Of a DNA stretch of 64,000 nucleotides, positions 43,619 to 52,757 are shown piece after piece (the first letter of the stretch is position 1; each line of letters starts with the position of its first letter). The translations under genes were made by a program, and so were the position numbers. The notes beneath the pieces were generated by a model. The model did no database searches, was not told where the DNA came from, and saw only the letters and a program-made list of their open reading frames with translations. The stretch is from G963676205 sp964342525 (GTDB lineage Bacteria; Campylobacterota; Campylobacteria; Campylobacterales; Arcobacteraceae): positions 65,714 to 129,713 of the forward strand of contig CAYFGQ010000002.1 in assembly GCA_964342525.1 (NCBI GenBank), in the 5' to 3' direction.

Positions 43619-45578
43619 CTACATCTTTCATATCTTTACACTGAGTTAGGGTTCTCATATAGTTTCCTCTTTGTCCTAACTTTTCATAAAGTTTCATCAT
43701 CTCATAATAAATTCTTACCCTATCTTTTGGCTCAATTCTAGCCCTTGGATATGTAAGCACTTGCTCTAGATACTCTAAACTTTTCTGATCTTCACCCATA
43801 TTTTTAGCATCTTTTGCTAACTCCATCTCTACAAATGGTGAATAGATTCTGATATTGTATTCATTTTGTTTATCATATAGTTTTGTAAGTATCTCTTTTG
43901 CTTCTTTTATATTATTTTTCTTTAGAAGATATAGATAATAGGTATAATAAAAATCTACTATCATAGGTTTATCTTCATTTGCTTTTATGTAATCTTTGTG
44001 TGCTAAGGTATAGTTGAAAAATTTATTCATACTTTTAGAATCATTGATTCTTGTATAAAGTTCAAACCTTGTTAAGAATTCATCCCTTAATACCTTTTCA
44101 TCTCCTATCATATCTACTTTTTGAGAATGTTTTATGGCATCTTCTATATTATCAAGACTTAATGCCATCTTTTCTAGATAATGATAAATATCCGCATCAC
44201 GACTAGATCTAAAAGCTTTTCTTACAAGCTGATAAGCTCTCTCATATGGAACCTCCACAAGACAATCAAAGAATTTAAACTTATATCTATCATTTCCAAT
44301 CATGAAATATAAGGTATCTTGTTTAGCTTTTAGTAATGATTCTTTTACCTCAGCACATTTATTTTCATCTATGAAGTTTTTGATCATCTCTTCAGTTACT
44401 TTATCTAAGATAAGATCCATATTTGGATAGCCAAAACGTCTAGCTGTTTTATCTGCTATCTTTTCATATATCCTTTTTGCTTTTAAGATTTGTTCATACT
44501 CTTTATCATCAAGCTGATTAAATAGCTCTTGTAGTAATATCTTTTGTTTCATTGATTCCACAAGTTGATATTTTTGTTCTATATCGATTGGTTTGATCTT
44601 ACCAAGTCTCATAAGAACCTCATCTCTATACATCTTTACTTTTTCTATATAAAGACCCCTTGGATATACATTCATCAGTTCATTATAAAGATCAAGGGCT
44701 TTTAATAGATATTTATCTGTTAGATCATACATATCCATATAAATATTTGCTAGCATATATTTAAAATCTTCTATACTATCAGGATTATCTGTCCTATCTA
44801 TAAGTTCGATCAAAATCTTTTCAGCAAATTCTGGCATACCTGCACGAAGAAGTTTTTTTACTTTCTCCATAGCTCTAAAACTATTATCAGCATAATAGTC
44901 CATATTTTTTTCCAAAACTTTTGCTATAAGCTCATAGGCTTTTTCTTTTTTTCTATCAAAAATATATACATCATATAGATAATCAGCAACAATAGTAGCG
45001 ATATTTAAATCAGTAGTTTTTGTCAAAACCTCATAAAGTAAAACTTCAGCACCTCTATAATCTTTTATATGAGTAAGAACCTTTGCTTTATATATTTTTC
45101 CATATGCCCTTGTAGTTGGGTCATCAAAAGCTGTAAGTAATACATCGGCATAATACTGAGCATCTTTTGTTCTATTGATAGCTAGTTTTAGATCTATTAA
45201 TTGCATATAAGCACGTGCAAGATTTTTTTCATGTACTACTGAAGAGTTTACAGCTTTTTCTACAATATCTGCTGCTTCTTTAGCATACCTTTTTCTATTC
45301 ATAGCAAGAGATGCTTCACCAAAAGCTAGGATGATATCTGATTGTAAAATATCAACTTTATTTGATACTAACATCTCATTTGCAAGATCAAATGCCTCTT
45401 CAACCCTACCTTGAGAGATGAAAACTTTTACTTGCCAAATATTATCTCTAGTATCAGAAATGGTTTGTTTTAATTCCTCTGGGATTTGTACACCAGATGA
45501 ATCTATATAGCTATAATAGAAATCTTTTTTTGCATATAAAAATGATAAAATTAAAAATAAAGATAGTATAAATTTCAT
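43581..45578 (-). CDS. exported TPR-rich protein
   Basis: 665 residues with a signal peptide (MKFILSLFLILSFLYA). Nearly the whole mature protein is helical repeats of TPR type (for example DFKYMLANIYMDMYDLTDKYLLKALDLYNELMNVYP and SLEYLEQVLTYPRARIEPKDRVRIYYEMMKLYEKLGQ, quoted in part). It is divergent from fliI, which suggests a link with the flagellum, as for the periplasmic TPR proteins PflA of Campylobacter, but the protein is shorter than PflA and I cannot confirm orthology. Confidence 0.75.
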   Translation of the reverse strand: MKFILSLFLILSFLYAKKDFYYSYIDSSGVQIPEELKQTISDTRDNIWQVKVFISQGRVEEAFDLANEMLVSNKVDILQSDIILAFGEASLAMNRKRYAKEAADIVEKAVNSSVVHEKNLARAYMQLIDLKLAINRTKDAQYYADVLLTAFDDPTTRAYGKIYKAKVLTHIKDYRGAEVLLYEVLTKTTDLNIATIVADYLYDVYIFDRKKEKAYELIAKVLEKNMDYYADNSFRAMEKVKKLLRAGMPEFAEKILIELIDRTDNPDSIEDFKYMLANIYMDMYDLTDKYLLKALDLYNELMNVYPRGLYIEKVKMYRDEVLMRLGKIKPIDIEQKYQLVESMKQKILLQELFNQLDDKEYEQILKAKRIYEKIADKTARRFGYPNMDLILDKVTEEMIKNFIDENKCAEVKESLLKAKQDTLYFMIGNDRYKFKFFDCLVEVPYERAYQLVRKAFRSSRDADIYHYLEKMALSLDNIEDAIKHSQKVDMIGDEKVLRDEFLTRFELYTRINDSKSMNKFFNYTLAHKDYIKANEDKPMIVDFYYTYYLYLLKKNNIKEAKEILTKLYDKQNEYNIRIYSPFVEMELAKDAKNMGEDQKSLEYLEQVLTYPRARIEPKDRVRIYYEMMKLYEKLGQRGNYMRTLTQCKDMKDVDGNLYKQMCDNL

Positions 45579-45725
45579 GGCAATAATACTACTATATGTA
45601 AAGTATAATTTGGATAAAATTGCATAATTACAGATTAAATGAACCTTAATAGTATATTTCGAAACACCATAGAATAGTATTCTTATTTAATTATGTTAAA
45701 TAATAACAGCTAAGGAAAAACTCAA

Positions 45726-47033
45726 TTGCAAGACATAGACAACTTTTTATCCGGCCTTAACAATGATAATCTAGTGATACCTTTTGGTAGGATCACCCAT
45801 ATAAGCTCCACTACTATTTCTGCTACTGGTCTTGAAGTGGCTGTTGGAGATATTGTAAAGATTGAGTCGGTTCAACACTTATATACAGTTCTTGGAATGG
45901 TTGCTGCAATTGATGGGGATGACTTTAAAATTGTTCCTTTTTCTTTTATCGATGGATTTAGGATACACGATAAAGTGTACCTTCAAAAAAATGGACTAAG
46001 TGTAAAAACTGGATATAGTATGCTTGGGCGTATCGTAAATGCTCTAGGTGAGCCTATAGATGGCAAAGGCCCTATTGAAAATATTGAAGAAAACTCAAGT
46101 ATAAATAAACAATCCATCTCGCCACTTGAACGTGGAGTAATTAACCAAAGGTTTGCCACAGGTATTAAACCCATAGATTCTATGCTTACAGCTGGTAAAG
46201 GTCAAAAAGTAGGTGTATTTGCTGGGTCTGGTGTTGGTAAATCAACTTTAATGGGTATGATTGTAAAGGGTTGTCAAGCTCAGGTAAAAGTTGTAGCACT
46301 TATTGGGGAGAGGGGTCGTGAGATTCCTGAGTTTATCCACTATAATCTTGGTGGAAATCTAGAAAATACTATTATCGTAGCTGCAACTTCAGATGAATCA
46401 TCACTTATGAGAAAATATGGAGCCTTTACAGCTATGGCTATTGCCGAATTTTTTAGAGATAGAGGTCATGATGTACTTCTTATGATGGATTCAGTTACTA
46501 GATTTGCAATGGCTCAACGTGAGATTGGGCTTAGTACTGGGGAGCCTCCAGTAAGTAGAGGATATCCACCTTCAGTATTTGCCCTACTTCCTCAGCTTAT
46601 GGAGCGTGCGGGTAATAATGCAAAGGGTTCTATCACAGCTTTTTTTACAGTTCTTGTGGATGGGGATGATATGAATGATCCTATTGCCGATCAAAGTAGA
46701 TCGATCCTAGATGGACATATAGTACTTACGAGAGAACTTACAGAACAAGGTTTTTATCCACCTATTGATCTTTTACAATCAGCTTCAAGGGTTATGGATA
46801 AGGTTGTAGATCCTGATCATTATCAAACCTTTTTAAAACTAAAAAGAATACTTTCCCTTATAAAAGAGAATGAAGTACTTTTAAGGGTTGGTGCATATAA
46901 AGCTGGTATGGATGTGGAGCTTGATCAGGCTTTAAATAAAAAAGAAGCCATTAGAGAGTTTTTAACCCAAGGGCAAAATGAGCTTTTTGAGTTTAATGAT
47001 ATTGTTTATAGATTAAAAACTTTACTTCAATAG
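45726..47033 (+). CDS. fliI: flagellar export ATPase FliI
   Basis: 435 residues from a TTG start with AAGGA 9 bases upstream. Walker A GVFAGSGVGKSTLMGM, the ALIGERGREIPEF segment and Walker B DVLLMMDSVTRFAMAQRE are those of the FliI/SctN type III ATPases; DLLQSASRVMDKV follows. It energises export of flagellar substrates through FlhA/FlhB. flhA lies 0.85 kb downstream in the same direction. Confidence 0.95.
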   Translation: MQDIDNFLSGLNNDNLVIPFGRITHISSTTISATGLEVAVGDIVKIESVQHLYTVLGMVAAIDGDDFKIVPFSFIDGFRIHDKVYLQKNGLSVKTGYSMLGRIVNALGEPIDGKGPIENIEENSSINKQSISPLERGVINQRFATGIKPIDSMLTAGKGQKVGVFAGSGVGKSTLMGMIVKGCQAQVKVVALIGERGREIPEFIHYNLGGNLENTIIVAATSDESSLMRKYGAFTAMAIAEFFRDRGHDVLLMMDSVTRFAMAQREIGLSTGEPPVSRGYPPSVFALLPQLMERAGNNAKGSITAFFTVLVDGDDMNDPIADQSRSILDGHIVLTRELTEQGFYPPIDLLQSASRVMDKVVDPDHYQTFLKLKRILSLIKENEVLLRVGAYKAGMDVELDQALNKKEAIREFLTQGQNELFEFNDIVYRLKTLLQ

Positions 47034-47046
47034 TTTATGGGACTAA

Positions 47047-47415
47047 CTACTGAATAAAACTCACTATCTTAGTTATCTCCCTTTTTAATTTAAAGGTGTC
47101 TATTGGTTTTACTAAAAAACCTTTTGCACCAGAACTAAGTGCTTCAAAAATCAAACCTTGATCTTCAAGGGATGTTACCATTATAATATTTGTATGGGCA
47201 TATTTTTCATTTAATTTTTTCATCGCTTCTATACCATTTAGTTTTGGCATAGTTATATCCATAAAAACCAAATCAGGTTTATACTCATCATAAAGACTTA
47301 AAGCCTCTTCTCCATTTCCCGCTTCATTTACCCTATTTATATTTAATCTATTTAGTATCTTTTTTATAAATTCTCTAGTGATTGGACAATCATCTACAAT
47401 CAATACTTTTATCAT
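47047..47415 (-). CDS. stand-alone CheY-like response regulator
   Basis: 122 residues, receiver domain only: acidic pocket in VLIVDDCP, phospho-acceptor aspartate in LVFMDITMPKLNG (about residue 52), Thr/Ser in MVTSLED and lysine in GFLVKPID. It lacks an output domain. The gene is convergent with fliI and lies 140 bases from the MITE-like element. It may act on the flagellar switch, but receptor pairing is not known. Confidence 0.88.
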   Translation of the reverse strand: MIKVLIVDDCPITREFIKKILNRLNINRVNEAGNGEEALSLYDEYKPDLVFMDITMPKLNGIEAMKKLNEKYAHTNIIMVTSLEDQGLIFEALSSGAKGFLVKPIDTFKLKREITKIVSFIQ

Positions 47416-47886
47416 TAATAGCCTCTTTCAAATTATTATCAAATTATACCATTAAAAAGTCTAGAAAAGGTCTCTTTTTGCCACTATTTTGTCAAAAAAA
47501 TAAGATGTAAAGTTATTGTAACTATTTTTATTTATACTACAAATCAAATATTCTATACCAAATAAAATAGAAACTAGATATGGAAATAACATAAATAGTA
47601 TTCAGTTAGCTCTTTTTTTGAATGAAGGACTAGCAGCACTAATTCGAATTCAAAAAAAGAGCTAAATGGGTGCTATTTATGTTACCCTTTGGGAAAACAA
47701 ATAAACAGCAATCTAATGAAAAACTCTATTTTGAATTAGCTACGGCTAGTCCTTCAATAGAGTTTTTCACTATCTTACTACTTATTTGTTTTTTTACATG
47801 GCTAGTTTATATTTGATTTGGTATTATTTAGATAAAATATCAGCTTATTATTAAACAACACATATTTAGGTACTAAAACAAAATCC
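47416..47886. other. intergenic region between cheY-like and flhA
   Basis: Contains the second copy of the MITE-like element (47556-47823) and 63 bases of AT-rich sequence that must supply the flhA ribosome site. The 140 bases on the left are AT-rich with no ORF. Confidence 0.6.
47556..47823. mobile_element. MITE-like element, copy 2 (268 bp)
   Basis: Same size and orientation as the copy at 42697. Ends: TACCAAATAAAATAGAAACT and, on the other strand, TACCAAATCAAATATAAACT. The central stem is TAGCTCTTTTTTTGAAT with ATTCAAAAAAAGAGCTA; compared with copy 1, both arms changed together at three positions. The outer stem AACATAAATAG/CTATTTATGTT is perfect here. The second hairpin has AAAACTCTATT with AATAGAGTTTT. 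No ORF. Confidence 0.8.
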
Positions 47887-50010
47887 ATGCAATTAAAAAA
47901 AATATTATCAAAAGAACTTGCTACTGTCGCACTATTTGTAGCTATTCTTTCTATTATCGTAATTCCATTACCTAAGTTTGCACTGGATTCATTTCTGATC
48001 ATATCCTTGTCTTTGTCCCTTTTAATTTTACTTATTTCACTATATATTCAAAGACCATCAGACCTTACTACCTTCCCTACCTTACTGGTGATACTGGTGC
48101 TTTTTAGGCTTGCCCTAAATATCGCCACCACAAGATCAATCCTAAGTGAAGGACACAACGGCCCCGATCAGGTGAGTTCCATCATTACGGCCTTTGGGGA
48201 TTTCGTAGTTGGTGGGAATATGACCATTGGTATTATTGTATTTATTATCCTAGTTCTTATTAACTTTATGGTTGTAACAAAAGGTGCTACAAGGGTTGCG
48301 GAAGTTAAAGCAAGATTCTCCCTTGATTCTATGCCTGGTAAACAGATGGCTATTGATGCGGATTTAAATGCAGGATTTATTGATGATGAAGAGGCTAAAA
48401 ATAGAAGGGAAGAGTTAGCAAGTGAAGTAAACTTCTATGGTGCTATGGACGGTTCGTCTAAGTTCGTAAAAGGGGATGCCGTTGCTGGTATTATTATCAC
48501 TCTTGTAAACCTTGTTGGTGGACTTATGATTGGTATTTTCCAACACGATTTAGGTGCAGCCGAGAGTGCACAAATCTATACTATCTTAACTATTGGTGAT
48601 GGTTTAGTATCTCAAATCCCTGCACTTGTACTTTCAACTGCTACAGCTATTATCATCACAAGATCAAATAAAGATGATGATAACTTCGCTGCACAATCTA
48701 TCACTCAACTAGTAGATGAGAGTAAATCACTTATGATTGTGGGTGTGATTTTATTCTTCTTTAGTTTTATCCCAGGATTCCCTGCTGGTATTTTAGTAGT
48801 TATGGGTGTATTATTTATGTTTGCTGGATATGTGGTATCTCAAACTGATGATTTTGCACCGGGATCTATTATGGATAGATTATTTGGTAAGAAGGTTAAT
48901 GAAGGCAAAAAGAAAATCCCTGAAGACCTTGATGAGCTTAAAAAAGAGAAGATCAAAGCAAATATTCCAGATGAAAAAACAACCCTTGATAATGTTATGA
49001 AAATGGAAGTGCTTGAGCTTAAACTAGGTCTTCGTTTACTTACTCTTATCTCTGAAAATAATGAACTAGTAGATAAGATAAAAGGGATCAGAAAAACCAT
49101 AGCAGCTGATCTTGGATTTGTAATCCCACAGATCAAAATCTCTGATGATTCTAGCTTAGGACAAAATGAATATGCCCTACACCTAAAACGTATCCCTATC
49201 GTAAAAGGTACAGTTCATCCAAATAAACTTCTAGCTATGGGTGGGATTTCAAGTGCTAAACTACCAGGTCTAAAAGTAAAAGAGCCAGTATTTGGATTAG
49301 ATGCAGTTTGGATCACAACAGATAATAAAGATGAAGCCTTACGAAAAGGTTTTACAGTTGTTGATGTACCTACAATTATCTCAACACATATTAGTGAAAC
49401 TATTCAAAAACATGCAGAGGATATCTTAACTAGACAGGACATCGTAAATATCATTGATAAACTAAAAGAGGATTTCCCTGTGGTTATTGATGAAGCTATG
49501 AAAGTTACAAACTATGGATCACTTCTAAAAGTTTGTAAAGATCTACTTCATGAGAAGATACCTATTGTAGATATGCTTACTATTATTGAAGCTATAGCTG
49601 ATATCGCTGAGTTTACAAAAGCACCTGATGTTTTACTTGAACATGTAAGATCTAAACTATTTAGATTGATTACTGAGAGGTTTAAAGCACCAGAAGATGG
49701 ATCACTACACCTTATCACTATAAAGTCTGAGTTAGAGCAAGACTTTATAAGTAAACTACAAGAGATGCATGGGGTAACACAACTTATGCTAAGTATTGCA
49801 GAGATAAATAATCTTGTAACAAAAACAAAAGAGCTTATGGATCACCTTGAGATGAAAGGTGTAAGTAAACCAGTCCTTGTAGTAGATCCTCAACTTAGAC
49901 GTAGAATCGCTGAAATCTATGAGAAATTTGGTCTTACTCTACCAGTTCTAAGTCACGCTGAACTTGATGCAAAAGCAAACTTTGTAATTGAAGGAAGTTT
50001 AGAATTTTAA
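47887..50010 (+). CDS. flhA: flagellar biosynthesis protein FlhA
   Basis: 707 residues, the full FlhA length. Eight transmembrane helices lie in the first 330 residues, with the conserved cytoplasmic FHIPEP-type loop region VAEVKARFSLDSMPGKQMAI and ADLNAGFIDDEEAKNRR. The C-terminal cytosolic domain (about 350-700) contains EYALHLKRIPIVKG, LEMKGVSKPVLVVDPQLRR and the nonameric ring surface. It forms the export gate together with FlhB, powered by FliI. The start has only a weak AGG upstream. Confidence 0.96.
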   Translation: MQLKKILSKELATVALFVAILSIIVIPLPKFALDSFLIISLSLSLLILLISLYIQRPSDLTTFPTLLVILVLFRLALNIATTRSILSEGHNGPDQVSSIITAFGDFVVGGNMTIGIIVFIILVLINFMVVTKGATRVAEVKARFSLDSMPGKQMAIDADLNAGFIDDEEAKNRREELASEVNFYGAMDGSSKFVKGDAVAGIIITLVNLVGGLMIGIFQHDLGAAESAQIYTILTIGDGLVSQIPALVLSTATAIIITRSNKDDDNFAAQSITQLVDESKSLMIVGVILFFFSFIPGFPAGILVVMGVLFMFAGYVVSQTDDFAPGSIMDRLFGKKVNEGKKKIPEDLDELKKEKIKANIPDEKTTLDNVMKMEVLELKLGLRLLTLISENNELVDKIKGIRKTIAADLGFVIPQIKISDDSSLGQNEYALHLKRIPIVKGTVHPNKLLAMGGISSAKLPGLKVKEPVFGLDAVWITTDNKDEALRKGFTVVDVPTIISTHISETIQKHAEDILTRQDIVNIIDKLKEDFPVVIDEAMKVTNYGSLLKVCKDLLHEKIPIVDMLTIIEAIADIAEFTKAPDVLLEHVRSKLFRLITERFKAPEDGSLHLITIKSELEQDFISKLQEMHGVTQLMLSIAEINNLVTKTKELMDHLEMKGVSKPVLVVDPQLRRRIAEIYEKFGLTLPVLSHAELDAKANFVIEGSLEF

Positions 50011-50105
50011 TAGATTCTAAACTTTCAAACTCTTAGATATCCTTTTATCTTCCTATCTTCTAAAACTAGATATTTACTTTAAAGTTTTACTTATTAAGTT
50101 TTATT

Positions 50106-50171
50106 TATAATCTTGACCATTAAAGTAATATACAGCAGTGTTCCCTTAAGAAGTGGAACACTTTTTAAGGG
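50106..50171 (+). promoter_or_regulatory. cysK promoter and bistable leader
   Basis: TATAAT (50106-50111) predicts a start near 50118. The leader can form AGTGTTCC/GGAACACT (50137-50144 with 50155-50162) plus a T-run, a terminator-like hairpin, or alternatively CCCTTAA (50143-50149) with TTAAGGG (50165-50171), which would bury the GGGGAAG ribosome site. The two forms share bases and exclude each other. The first could also simply end the flhA message. Confidence 0.5.
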
Positions 50172-50177
50172 GAAGAA

Positions 50178-51107
50178 ATGAATGTAGCTCAAAATATTGG
50201 TGATTTAGTGGGAAAAACTCCAATTGTGAAGTTAAACAATATTGATGTAAAGTTAAGTGGAAATATTTATGGTAAATGTGAATTTATGAATCCAACAAGT
50301 TCTGTAAAAGATAGAATCGGATTTAATATGATCCACCAAGCACTAAAAGATGGAAAAATAGATAAAAATACACATATCATCGAACCGACAAGTGGAAATA
50401 CAGGAATTGGTCTAGCAGCACAATGTGCATCTTTAGGAATGAAACTAACTCTAACTATGCCAGAATCTATGACAATTGAAAGACGCAAACTTCTAAAAGC
50501 TTTTGGGGCAAATTTAGTTCTAACAGAAGCAACAAAAGGGATGAGAGGTGCTATTGAAGAGGCTGAGAGATTAAATAAAACTATTAAAAATTCAATCATT
50601 CTACAACAATTTGCAAATCCACACAATCCAGAAATTCATGAAAAAACAACAGCAGTTGAGATTTTAAAAGATATGGATAAAAAGATAGATATACTTGTAG
50701 CAGGTGTTGGTACAGGTGGAACTATCACAGGTACAGCAAAAGTTTTAAAAGAACAATTACCAAATATAGAAGTTATAGCAGTTGAGCCTACAAACTCACC
50801 ATTTTTATCTGAGGGTAAAGCAGGGCCACATAAGATCCAAGGTATTGGTGCAGGATTTGCTCCAGATATTTTAGATCAAAAATGTTATGACCAAATTATC
50901 ACAGTATCAAATGAAAAAGCAATAGAAACAGCTAAAGAATTAGCTCTAAAAGAGGGATTATTAGTAGGTATCTCAGCTGGTGCAAATGTATATGCATCTA
51001 TGCAATTAGCTAGTAAAGAAGAATATAAAGATAAAAATATCGTAACTATCCTTTGTGATACAGGAGAAAGATATCTTTCAACTGAACTATTCTTTGAAGA
51101 TGAATAG
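50178..51107 (+). CDS. cysK: cysteine synthase (O-acetylserine sulfhydrylase)
   Basis: 309 residues. The PLP lysine is in NPTSSVKDRIGFNMI (about residue 43), the asparagine loop is EPTSGNTGIGLA and the phosphate loop is GVGTGGTITGTAKVL. It makes cysteine from O-acetylserine and sulfide. The ribosome site GGGGAAG precedes the ATG by 4 bases and lies in a folding-capable leader. It ends at an intrinsic terminator. Assimilation of sulfur could be linked with the CysZ-like protein at 22200. Confidence 0.96.
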   Translation: MNVAQNIGDLVGKTPIVKLNNIDVKLSGNIYGKCEFMNPTSSVKDRIGFNMIHQALKDGKIDKNTHIIEPTSGNTGIGLAAQCASLGMKLTLTMPESMTIERRKLLKAFGANLVLTEATKGMRGAIEEAERLNKTIKNSIILQQFANPHNPEIHEKTTAVEILKDMDKKIDILVAGVGTGGTITGTAKVLKEQLPNIEVIAVEPTNSPFLSEGKAGPHKIQGIGAGFAPDILDQKCYDQIITVSNEKAIETAKELALKEGLLVGISAGANVYASMQLASKEEYKDKNIVTILCDTGERYLSTELFFEDE

Positions 51108-51124
51108 ATAAAATAAACTAAAAT

Positions 51125-51156
51125 AAAAGCCTCTTCTTTTTGAAGGGGCTTTTTTA
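51125..51156 (+). terminator. intrinsic terminator after cysK
   Basis: AAAAGCCTCTTC pairs with GAAGGGGCTTTT (one G-U) around a short T loop, followed by six Ts. It separates cysK from the convergent ankyrin gene. Confidence 0.85.
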
Positions 51157-51163
51157 ATATCTA

Positions 51164-51760
51164 TCAATTTTTCTCTTTATACTTTTTATTTTCTCTTTTT
51201 ATTTGAACTAGTCTTAAATAATAAACTATACGATCATTATTTTTAGCTTTTGCAACTTTTATAGCAGAATATCCCCTGCTTGAAATAAACTCTATATTCG
51301 CACCAGCCTCAACTAAAGCTTTTATTATATTTAGTCTATCAAATCCTGCTGAAGTGATTAAAGGGGTGATTCCTAGCTTACTTTGTGCATCCAAATCTGC
51401 ACCCTTAGATATCAAATAGTTTACAATTTGTAAATCTCCCCTATATGCTGCACGAATCAATGGAGTATCACCATCTTTACTCCTAGCTTCAATATTTGCA
51501 CCCTTATCTATCAAATGCTCAAGCATTTTTAAATTCCCATTTTCAACTGCATAATGTACTGATGTAAACTTATTAAAAGGTGATGGAGTATCAATAGCCT
51601 GATTTTTACTAGCAAAAATCACACCATCTAAATTATTAAATTTTGCATATTGATAAAGTGGGATTTCTGCATGTTTTTTTGAACTACAAGCTGTAAATAT
51701 AACTAAAATAAAAGTGATTATAAAATATCTAATAAATCTTTTCATAAGAGATTTTACCAT
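51164..51760 (-). CDS. ankyrin-repeat lipoprotein-like protein
   Basis: 198 residues. The N-terminus FIRYFIITFILVIFTACSSK has a lipobox-like TACS, so it is probably a lipoprotein in the periplasm. Four ankyrin repeats follow (about 35-165), such as SKDGDTPLIRAAYRGDLQIV and SKLGITPLITSAGFDRLNII. Ankyrin repeats bind other proteins. Cys-ACS is at about residue 25, so the leader is a typical length. The gene lies between cysK and ridA and is transcribed opposite both. Confidence 0.85.
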   Translation of the reverse strand: MVKSLMKRFIRYFIITFILVIFTACSSKKHAEIPLYQYAKFNNLDGVIFASKNQAIDTPSPFNKFTSVHYAVENGNLKMLEHLIDKGANIEARSKDGDTPLIRAAYRGDLQIVNYLISKGADLDAQSKLGITPLITSAGFDRLNIIKALVEAGANIEFISSRGYSAIKVAKAKNNDRIVYYLRLVQIKRENKKYKEKN

Positions 51761-51804
51761 AAGAGTTATTTAGATAAAATCCACACAAAATAAAAAGGAA
51801 AATC

Positions 51805-52155
51805 ATGGTTGTAAGAAAACAAGTAAATGAAAGAATGAGCAGAATAGTTGAACACAATGGAACTGTATATTTTGCAGGTATCGTTTCAGATGATAAAACA
51901 CTAGATATCAAAGGACAAGCAGCTAGAGCTTTAGAAATAGCAGAGGCTAGATTTGAAGAAGCTGGTATCACTAAAAATGATCTTTTAAGAGCTGAGATTT
52001 TTGTAAAAGATATCTATAGGGATTTTGTAGATTTTAATTCTATTTGGGATGCATGGGTATCAAAAGAAAATCCTCCAGCGCGTGCTTGTGTTGAAGCAAA
52101 TATGGCTAGTGAGGGAACTCTTGTTGAGATTATTTTTACTGGTGCAAAAAATTAA
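51805..52155 (+). CDS. ridA: RidA family protein
   Basis: 116 residues, the YjgF/RidA fold. It contains FAGIVSDDKTLDIKGQAARA, LLRAEIFVKDIYRDFVDFN and the C-terminal ENPPARACVEANMASEGTLVEI, with the conserved arginine of PARACVEA that binds the imine carboxylate. RidA deaminates reactive enamine/imine intermediates made by PLP enzymes; cysK lies close by. An AAGGAAAATC ribosome site precedes the ATG. Confidence 0.9.
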   Translation: MVVRKQVNERMSRIVEHNGTVYFAGIVSDDKTLDIKGQAARALEIAEARFEEAGITKNDLLRAEIFVKDIYRDFVDFNSIWDAWVSKENPPARACVEANMASEGTLVEIIFTGAKN

Positions 52156-52187
52156 TCTACTAGAGATAAGGACTTAAATATTAATAT

Positions 52188-52565
52188 TTAAGCTTCCTTC
52201 TCTTTTAGATAAGTATACTCTTCATCAGTAAATATTCTTGATTTTGTAAGAAACTGATATCCTTCATCTATTTCTAAAGAAAAAGAGTTTCCAAAAGCTC
52301 CTTTTTCCTCTTTTACATCCACTATAATTTGAGAGTGTCTAAAGTACTCAAACTGCTCATGGTCTATAAAAAATTCACAACCTACTAATTCACCTAATTT
52401 AACATTTCTACTTGGCACATAAAAATCATCCTTTTCATAACACATAGGTGCAGTACCATCACAACATCCACCACTTTGATTAAAAACTAACTCGCCATTT
52501 TTTTCTTTTAAAAGCTCTATCACTTTAGTAGCTTCTTGTGTAGCAATTACTCTTCTAGTATCCAT
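52188..52565 (-). CDS. DUF779 protein
   Basis: 125 residues. The DUF779 motif FNQSGGCCDGTAPMCY with paired cysteines is complete, as are the HSQIIVDVKEEKG and FGNSFSLE strands. DUF779 proteins are almost always encoded beside an acetaldehyde-type aldehyde dehydrogenase, as here, and may bind a metal or cofactor. It lies downstream of the dehydrogenase on the same strand, separated by 192 bases that contain two RNA-like hairpins. Confidence 0.88.
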   Translation of the reverse strand: MDTRRVIATQEATKVIELLKEKNGELVFNQSGGCCDGTAPMCYEKDDFYVPSRNVKLGELVGCEFFIDHEQFEYFRHSQIIVDVKEEKGAFGNSFSLEIDEGYQFLTKSRIFTDEEYTYLKEKEA

Positions 52566-52597
52566 AACAATATCCTTAGTATATTTTTAATAGAAAT

Positions 52598-52634
52598 TAT
52601 ACATAGGAGAGAAAGCATAAAACTCCTATGTATA
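52598..52634 (-). other. 12-bp hairpin upstream of DUF779
   Basis: TATACATAGGAG (52598-52609) and CTCCTATGTATA (52623-52634) are perfectly complementary around a 13-base loop. On the mRNA the stem lies about 30 bases before the DUF779 ribosome site. It may regulate or protect the DUF779 part of the transcript. Confidence 0.55.
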
Positions 52635-52684
52635 TAAGTTTGTATCTTAAGCCAAAAAAATCACCATATATAAGATGACTCTTG

Positions 52685-52733
52685 TCTACCTTATAAAGTA
52701 GTACATAACTCAAAGGTAGAAAGAGCTATGTAC
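52685..52733 (-). other. pseudoknot-capable RNA between aldehyde dehydrogenase and DUF779
   Basis: Read on the mRNA strand, GTACATAGCTC (52733-52723) pairs with GAGTTATGTAC (52711-52701) using one G-U pair, loop TTTCTACCTTTG. The loop word TCTACCTT (52720-52713) is complementary to AAGGTAGA (52692-52685) further downstream, giving a classic H-type pseudoknot of 11 + 8 pairs. Confidence 0.55.
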
Positions 52734-52757
52734 GAAAGATTTAATAACTACTAACTA

